Positions 57,681-64,000 of a DNA stretch of 64,000 nucleotides are shown here, one piece after another. Origin of the DNA: Cadophora sp. MPI-SDFR-AT-0126 (lineage: Eukaryota > Ascomycota > Leotiomycetes > Helotiales > Ploettnerulaceae); contig JAGMVK010000011.1 in assembly GCA_020747065.1 (NCBI GenBank), positions 248,001 through 312,000 on the forward strand, given 5' to 3'. The translations under genes were made by a program, and so were the position numbers. How positions within the stretch are numbered: position 1 is the stretch's first letter; every line of letters starts with the position of its first letter. A model generated the notes under the pieces. The model had not been told where the DNA came from. It searched no databases and saw only the letters and a list, made by a program, of their open reading frames with translations.

Positions 57681-59455
57681 TTAGTCAACCTGTCTTGCCC
57701 GACTTTGCCTCCCTTCGTCCCCTTGAATGGACTGAGTTACCCGTTTAGTCCTCTTCCATCTTGTCCTCAGTTCGTCCCCTGCAAATATCTTCTCAGCCCA
57801 CTTCAGCCTCTCTCCAGAACCAACAGCAACATCGACCTTGTACACTAGCATCCCCATCTCGACTGCAACTTTGACTGCGGCAGAAACCGAAAGTCCATCC
57901 AGCAGCCACCTCGAGATACGATCAACTCTCGGTCCAGCCATCAAGTCAGAAATATCAGGGAACGCCGCATTTGACAAGTTCTGAGGGTGATTGAGAGGTT
58001 TGACGATGTCGATCCAGACACGATTCTCATACCTGCCAATCGCCAAGGCGAAGATTCCAAAATCTTCATTGGTAAAAAAAAGTTCAGCGACATCCCCGGC
58101 TGCGACGACGTTTCTGGTGAGAGGCGAGTCTGTATCTTCTTGCTTCCAACAGCAACCATCACTCAAGTTGGAGCGCTGTGATGGAGAAAATCCACACTCA
58201 AGTAATGGCAATGTCGGAACCACAATCCTAGTCGGCCTATCCTCTCGTGGGGTGAGATCTAATGACGGGATCAATTGCTGTCTGAAGAATATGACTGTTC
58301 GTTGCCCAAACATCGGTTTCGTGCCCCGGTATATGACAATCGGATTGAGCCTTTTTCCTTCCCACTCCGGTGTTTGAAACACACCCTCCCGAGCATAACC
58401 TGTGCCGGACTTGGTGATCTGGAGGGTGACGAACGATTTCTTGCTCCCTTCTCGCGTACAATTCAGTGGTGCGAGGTAATATGTCTCTGACTCAGTATTC
58501 TGCTGAGGTAAGAGAATCAACTCCATCCTCAAGCCCTTGTTTGTCATATAATGATGTGGTCTTGCAGCATCGAAGAATCCTCTCCTCACATCTCCCGACC
58601 TAGCGAAGAATAATGGTAGATCAGCCAGCAGTCCACCCCCACCCAGTTGATGACTCCATGCAAATATAGATTCGTCATCTGTCTTACTGATGATCTCTTG
58701 TTGTAACCGCATGAAGGCTTTTATTACGCCTTCCCCATACAAAGTCGCCATATTGACATCGAACAATCCCATCAGGCAATATGCCTGATCTTCCTCTCTC
58801 GTCGTCCCCCGATTCGCAGCCCATGACATCTTCTGCGCTATACATGCGTCCTCATAATGGAATAAATGTGTGATTCCAGTAATCAACATAATCAAGTCTT
58901 CCAAGCTTGATTTGGTGCCAAACTCAACCCAGTCCTGGGAATAGAACTCCACCCTTGCTGGCGCGAGAAGTTCTTGGAGTGTCCAGCCTCGGGAGAACCA
59001 CTTGCTTCGCCGGAAATGCGAGTTTGGTGCGAAATGATCCTCGTCCGCTGATGGAACGTCAGAAAGGTAGACGTAGCAGATCTGGGCAGATCGGTACCAA
59101 GCGAACATGGAATTGATGGCTTCGGAGAGCTCAGAGCTGCTGCTCTTATCGATGCAGCATGAATCGATCCACTATAAGTCATCAGCATGCCCACATCACA
59201 AATGTTATATACCACCGATTGAAGTTCTGCTCAAAAATGAGTATAACCTACAACATATTCCCATCCATCTCTAGCAGCTTGTGAGCAGCACCCCATGATC
59301 TTTCTCCAACCCGCTCGATCCGGACCTTTCCCACCCCTTAAATCCTCAAATGAAACTTCCGAATCCTCCCATCGATGAGACAAAATTGCATATAAAGGGA
59401 CATTCCTTCCAGAGAACTCATGAAGAAGTAAAGTTGAAGTATTAATCAGTCGCAT
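57681..59455 (-). CDS. HET-domain protein (heterokaryon incompatibility type)
   Basis: Exons 59455-59252 and 59171-57681 give 564 aa. HET blocks are complete and in order: MRLINTSTLLLHEF, YAILSHRWEDSEVSFEDL, EYVWIDSCCIDKSSSSELSE (split by the intron, GTAGGT donor), INSMFAWYRSAQICYVYLSD, SRGWTLQELLAPARVEF and AYCLMGLFDVNMATLYGEG. It belongs to the same subclass as the gene at 37749 but is clearly diverged and lies on the other strand. The C-terminal 320 residues are beta-rich with no known repeat domain. It should act as a cell-death trigger in non-self recognition. The intron position differs from the first HET gene (after EYV, rather than inside SHTWG), so the two are not a recent duplication. 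Confidence 0.93.
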
Positions 59456-59563
59456 ACTGGGTGCTGTAATTTCCCCAGGTCTTGACCGAAAATGCCCGCA
59501 AACCAACAATGTTCAAACAAAATCGAAGAAAAAGGCAGGAGAAAAGATGAACAGGATAGGACT

Positions 59564-59860
59564 TCAGAATTTTAGAAAATCTGGAAATCCGTCTGATGTC
59601 AAAAGGGGGGAAGTGGAGTACACGTCGTTAGCCATGCATACTGCAGGATGAAGTGAGTTGACGTGTACGAACTGCGGGTCTGGAGCTAAAGCGAGAAACC
59701 CCTTATTGGCGGTGAGTGTCACCATGGTGATTCTTGTGCATGATACATCACAAGATTGAGATGCACAGGCTGCAAATGCAGGTATTTCCTGGTTCTCGTA
59801 TCCTGGTCCTTCCATGAGCTGGTGCTTTCCTGGTTCTCGGAGAAACAAGTGGGTGGTCAT
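59564..59860 (-). CDS. short open frame just upstream of the HET gene
   Basis: ATG to TGA, 98 codons, same strand as the HET gene and ending 109 bp before its start. No membrane helix or known motif; contains several Cys (FAACASQSCDVSCTR). The final codons (SDGFPDFLKF) overlap the 18-bp sequence shared with the intergenic region between the other two HET genes. It could be a real small gene, a 5' leader ORF of the HET transcript or chance. Confidence 0.3.
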   Translation of the reverse strand: MTTHLFLREPGKHQLMEGPGYENQEIPAFAACASQSCDVSCTRITMVTLTANKGFLALAPDPQFVHVNSLHPAVCMANDVYSTSPLLTSDGFPDFLKF

Positions 59861-61731
59861 CGTCGAAGTCGAAGAGCACGTGACAATATCAACAAACCCA
59901 TGATCACGAAAGCGACTTCTGGTTCGGCTTTCAAGGAATGCGATTCAGACTGATTGACCCCGGTCCAGTAGATTATTCGACAGAAATTTTTTTTGAATGA
60001 ATCGAATAAGTGACTCCTGACTCCTCGTACAAGCAAGATTGGCTGACAAGCCAGTTCTGTCCAGATGGAGCCAACGAAATCTTCCACGTAATTCAAAATG
60101 AGCAGAAAAGAGCACAAAAATTTGAAACCCACTCGTTGAATTCCGATCCACATCACGTCCGAACTTATGCAAGAAGATACATCAAGTGCTTGAGAGAATG
60201 ATATAGTCATGGAAAGGTGAATGGGCAGCCGAAAATTCCCAGCCACCTTAGCTATATGGTCCATGGACTCCTTGCTCAATCTGTACCCCGACTCTCCACA
60301 ACTGGGCTCCCGCAAAAGAATGATTCCCTTCCGAGTCAAGCAATAAAGCCCAAATGTGGGTCGCTAGTTCCATAGTGCCTGTATCTCATCCATTCCCCAC
60401 TTACAAGTAGCTCACCTGCACCTCCCCAAAACCAATATCTTCCTAGTAATATTTGCGTTCCCGAGTATCACCATAGTCATAGTCATACTCAGCAAGTTAA
60501 TCGCGGTAGTAATCACGGGGTGATATCTGGTACTTTCCCGGCATATGGTTCAATGCATGGCTTCCCTCGTCAATGTATCTGTTGTCTTCGTATCTTTTCC
60601 CCTCGATATGTCGATTATCAGAGTATTGCCGGCCGTAGATCATGCCAGAGCAACCGGTAAGCTCCAGATGATACTTGGAACGAGAGACGTGAATCAAAAT
60701 GGGTGTCAGTCGAGTCAAACTGCAGGTTCCGTCGGCCTCGCTATTGTCAGTTCTTGAAAGGAACCGCTTTCCATCGACCTGGTGAAGGGACGACTGAGGC
60801 CGAGGAGGGTCGCCCTTTTCTAACGTACCCGAAGCTCTCGTCGCTGGAGGGATACAGTTTGACATCCATGGCAGTGCCTGGTGGTTGTGGCTGGTTTGAT
60901 ATTGGAGCTCTTGTCAGAACAGTTGTTCCAAATCGCAAATTTTGAGGGTAGCGAAGAGTAGCGGAGAGTTCAAAGTTCATAGGAGGAAGGCACTGTGTGG
61001 AGTCATATATTCAAACATCAGAACGTTACTGCATAAACAGCACATCACCGCGGTCGATTCGATCGCAATCAGTGACCTGCATATCCATCCACCAGTACAA
61101 AGCTGTCTTCAGACTTTGTAGCTGAGCACTGCATGCTGGCTCAGTCGCCTTCTGATCGGGGCTAAGGAGATGCACTCCAGCCCAACCTCAGACTATAGTA
61201 ATCCAACATATACCTGCACATGGTGTCTTGATGCTATTCGGGGGCAGATCTTACGAGCGTGAGGGGCCGATTCGAAATCAGGCCACCGCTTTGTGTGAGC
61301 CTACAGAATGCAGTTTTTTCTGACTGGAAAACGATCTTGAGGTGACGCTTTAAGACATGACAGCCATATCACAGCCAAAAGTAATTGTAGTCAAAGTTCA
61401 TATTGGTAGGATCAAGGAAAGTTCAGCTGTAATCCAATCAATTATATCAACATCCAGGCTGCAGCAAGATAACACCGCCTGGAAGCTGGCAGTGCGACAT
61501 CCAAGAATGGAAAACACAGCGAGTTCACATTGTGCGACTCAGCGCAATTCCGATTCAAAACTTGACAACCAAAAGCCTCAATCCCATTGGGCGGATTCTT
61601 CCTTTAAAAGAATAGGATATCTTGCCCGTTATCTGAGTGCTTGTTAGCTATCTCTACCGCATGTCAACATCCATCTCACTCCCGACGGTGATCTTATCTG
61701 ACTTACCAGCGCTCAAGTTGCCACTGTCTTT
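59861..61731. other. intergenic region with one doubtful gene
   Basis: About 1.9 kb. Apart from the doubtful broken frame at 60497-60980 (listed separately) nothing is recognisable. Confidence 0.45.
60497..60980 (-). pseudogene. hypothetical small gene with a frame change
   Basis: From an ATG at 60980, about 70 residues (NFELSATLRYPQNLRFG, then AMDVKLYPSSDESFGYVRKG) look like a real protein. Near 60770 the frame ends, while the next frame continues smoothly as GKRFLSRTDNSEAD and CSLTRLTPILIHVSRSKYHL to a stop at 60497. No splice pair joins the two. Either a one-base indel or two unrelated frames. No family recognised. Confidence 0.35.
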
Positions 61732-61944
61732 TTACATCTCTCTTCCACTAGAGCCAGAACGGTCCGTGCACTCGATCCAAGTATCCTCCTGGTGGAAGTC
61801 ACGGACGTGGTCACGACGGTGGTCACGAAGGTGGTCTTTACAATGGTTACGGAGGACGCCTTCGTCATTCTCATTGCCTTTTGCAGAACAACGGAATTGT
61901 CCGGGGGGAGGAGGGGGAGGGGGTGGACCGCCGTGACTATCCAT
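61732..61944 (-). CDS. small proline-rich protein with a finger-like His segment
   Basis: From the ATG at 61944, 70 codons: MDSHGG, a run of eight Pro, FRCSAKGNEN, then HCKDHLRDHRRDHVRDFHQED. The last block matches KDHLRDHVRDFHQED in the zinc-finger gene at 62939-64000, 1.5 kb away on the same strand, with the RDH unit repeated. This looks like a fragment or truncated copy of that type of gene. After HQED the sequence turns unrelated and stops, so a functional finger is unlikely. Confidence 0.4.
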   Translation of the reverse strand: MDSHGGPPPPPPPPGQFRCSAKGNENDEGVLRNHCKDHLRDHRRDHVRDFHQEDTWIECTDRSGSSGREM

Positions 61945-62938
61945 TTTCAATGTCTTGAAATCACGAAGAGTAGAAGGTTTGATTGACAATTGTTGTGAAT
62001 CTTTCGTCACTTTTTGACGATGCTGGAGGATGATGGATAGAGCAAACAGAAAGCGAAATGTCCCAGCGCAAGGTCAAGTACTTATTACCGACCGCGTAGC
62101 TTCGGAATAGACTGCATGTCGTGCATGACTATCAGCCGGCTAGACAGGAAAGGAAACAACTGCATGTGCAGGTAAGAGGGGTGCAGCAAGTCGTCGAATC
62201 ATGAGGCTAAAGGTTGCATTGACGGCACTCCGTGAGCAAGTTATAAGTTAGAGAGGGGTAAAACAGCTGCAGCTTCTGAGCAACCACTCGGATGATAACG
62301 ATAACATCAGCCCATCAGATAGGAGTAATGGGGTGCATGCCATGGCAAGGGTGCTGACAAACGTGGGGTAATTTCTGAATGTTGCCTTGAAGTTTTGTCA
62401 GATGTCGTTGTCAATATTTTCAAAACTGAATCGGAAAGATATGGTCAGTTTTAATAAATAGAAGTTTGCTTCGTAACGACGACATTGATTATTCTGCAAT
62501 ACCCTTTAAAGTAACCATTGGATTATACTTCAACTTTAGCTCAAGTTTTTATAAGCTTTACATACTACTGGTACTAGGATTCTACAAGTATGAACAATTC
62601 TTTACCGTAACTCAATTCATCAAGTTCATTGCTGCATTAATTTCTCAGAGTTCTTTTATGGACGGCTCTTGTATGGTGCTCTCTCTACATGTCCACATGA
62701 AATCACCGAACGAGTATAATGCCATTTTCAACCTCTTATCATTCACTAACTTACAGGCACGGCCCCCTGTTGTACCGATAAAGCTCTTGAGAATTCTCAA
62801 ATAAAGATAAACATAAACACAGAGTCAATTGATTTGCCATGAACTGAATGACCATTCATGAAAAGTTTCACTCCAGGCTCCAGCCCTGTAATACCTACTA
62901 AATATCACACGCCTACCTTCATCGAAGTTTGCTTGCCT
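61945..62938. other. intergenic, partly AT-rich
   Basis: About 1 kb. The stretch 62,400-62,860 is markedly AT-rich, unlike most of the window, and may be a degraded repeat. No gene supported. Confidence 0.45.
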
Positions 62939-64000
62939 CTACATGAATGAACTCTCCGTAGTTGGGTAGTTGCAGTAAGGGCACGGATCCAATGCTCCAT
63001 ACCCATTGTCCACCCACTCGCTGCCGTAACATATACATATCGTCATGGAAGTCTGGTCACCTTCCCCACTACTTTCGAGTCTTGCTGATGAGTTCGATGT
63101 CGAGGCTTGCGCTTGATCTTGGCCCGCCCTGCTTCCTTGTTTTTCTAACAACCTCAGACGGGCTTCCTTCCTCTGAGTCTCACAAGGCGTGTTGCAAAAG
63201 GTACAGGTCCAGCCATCACGCTCGACATATTGTCTCACGACGCATTTGGCACACGTCCACCAGTCGGCGCTGATCTTGCGAGATGCAACCCAGTATTCCT
63301 GCTTCTTTTGCCATTGCCTCCTCTCCTCTTTCGTCCTCGCATTTCTCTCTCCTTTTGCAGAGCCGATGTCCTCTTGATGGAAGTCGCGGACATGATCGCG
63401 TAGATGATCTTTCCGAGTGAAAGCAAACTTCTTTAGGTGTCTGTCATTCGGACAGGGGTTGTAAGGACAACAAAAGTGGTCCCACAGAGTTCTCTGGCCA
63501 TGAACATTGTTGAGATGTCGTTCTAGGTCGGCTCGTCTGATGAAAGGTTCTACTTTGCGACTGCACTTGCCTGGCCAGAAGCAGGTAAAAGATCGTCCCC
63601 TACAGGGACACGTTAGTATGGCACCAGCGAATAAATGCAAACAATGCGGGTGAACGCACTTGGTTCGTTTCACATCCAAATAAACCTTCAGAGGAGTCTC
63701 TATGCTAGCTTTGGAATCGTCCAATAATTCGAGAAAGTATTCCTGCTCGCGAGGCATGACCAGCTGGCGAGGCATGACCAGCTTGTAAAGGTCTACAAGA
63801 TCGGAATCAGGCGACCAGCCTAGGCTTTCGGGAGTTGCTCGATCATGCAAGTCTTCATCAAGAGATCGTGATTGCAGAAATGCCCTGCTTGAATCATATT
63901 CTCTGTTAATGTTGATGTTGAAGTCTTTGAAATCAGAGCTCAGACTCTGGACACATCTCGAGGATGAATCGCCACGAGACGAAGTGATTCTGTTCCCGTA
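62939..64000 (-). CDS. fungal zinc-finger protein, 5' end beyond the window
   Basis: The frame is open from the window edge to a stop at 62939; the apparent start inside is TTG, so the true 5' end lies to the right. An intron at 63659-63600 (GTGCGT, ACTAAC, GTAG; 60 nt) fits well; both spliced and unspliced readings stay open. After splicing, FTCFWPGKCSRKVEPF...RRADLERHLNNVH forms a C2H2-like finger, CPYNPCPNDRHLKKF with RKDHLRDHVRDFHQED a second, followed by a basic stretch, WTCAKCVVRQYVERDGWTC as a Cys4 ribbon, and CPYCNYP at the end. Proteins with this KDHLRDH-RDFH-ED block are common in filamentous fungi; probably nuclear, function unknown. Confidence 0.75.
   Translation of the reverse strand, partial: YGNRITSSRGDSSSRCVQSLSSDFKDFNININREYDSSRAFLQSRSLDEDLHDRATPESLGWSPDSDLVDLYKLVMPRQLVMPREQEYFLELLDDSKASIETPLKVYLDVKRTKCVHPHCLHLFAGAILTCPCRGRSFTCFWPGKCSRKVEPFIRRADLERHLNNVHGQRTLWDHFCCPYNPCPNDRHLKKFAFTRKDHLRDHVRDFHQEDIGSAKGERNARTKEERRQWQKKQEYWVASRKISADWWTCAKCVVRQYVERDGWTCTFCNTPCETQRKEARLRLLEKQGSRAGQDQAQASTSNSSARLESSGEGDQTSMTICICYGSEWVDNGYGALDPCPYCNYPTTESSFM
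63749..63783 (-). repeat. 18-bp tandem duplication inside the zinc-finger gene
   Basis: A 17-base string recurs with period 18, giving LVMPRQ followed by LVMPRE in the protein. In-frame, so it adds six residues without disrupting the gene. Confidence 0.8.

Noticed and set aside
57681..59455. Recent duplication of the HET gene at 37749
   Set aside because: Same subclass but different intron position and low identity outside the HET blocks; only an old relationship is supported.
1..64000. tRNA genes, rRNA or CRISPR arrays
   Set aside because: Read-through by eye found no convincing tRNA cloverleaf, no rRNA and no spaced direct repeats; a tRNA scan would be needed to exclude tRNAs fully.

Overview
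This window is nuclear DNA from a filamentous ascomycete. Most genes carry short introns of about 40-110 nt with GTATGT/GTAAGT-type donors, CTAAC or CTGAC branch points and CAG/TAG acceptors. The families are typical of Pezizomycotina: HET-domain proteins, DAL5-like major facilitator transporters, a TmpA-like membrane flavoprotein, DUF6594, a 2EXR protein and a fungal multicopper oxidase. A DNA transposon copy is broken by stop codons of the kind left by repeat-induced point mutation (RIP). The mix resembles Leotiomycetes, but that is only an impression; no marker fixes the species.

Layout. 0-10 kb: the 3' end of an RMD1/DUF155 gene, a DAL5-like transporter, an unknown acidic protein and the TmpA-like protein. 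11-17 kb, all minus strand: an FAD monooxygenase, a glutathione-S-transferase-like protein and a 2EXR protein whose frame is broken. 19-22.4 kb: a Cys/His-rich protein converging on a DUF6594 membrane protein. 23.5-24.8 kb: a decayed Tc1/mariner element, followed by about 4 kb with no convincing gene. 29-33.4 kb: an aldose 1-epimerase and a cytochrome b5-acyl-CoA dehydrogenase fusion. 34-43 kb: a HET-like membrane protein and two HET-domain genes. 43.6-49.1 kb: a second DAL5-like transporter with an abnormal splice donor, an unnamed polytopic membrane protein and a dead FMP52 copy. 51-59.5 kb: a large membrane protein with a frame break, an 11-exon multicopper oxidase and a third HET gene. 62.9-64 kb: a zinc-finger gene that runs off the right edge.

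No biosynthetic gene cluster, CRISPR array, rRNA or tRNA was found. The strongest regional theme is non-self recognition: three HET genes plus one HET-like protein lie within 26 kb, two of the HET genes share a short intergenic sequence, and several neighbouring genes (FMP52 copy, transporter, large membrane protein) look damaged. Exon boundaries below were worked out by hand from reading frame and splice consensus. Several single-base frame breaks fall in short homopolymers and could be assembly errors.
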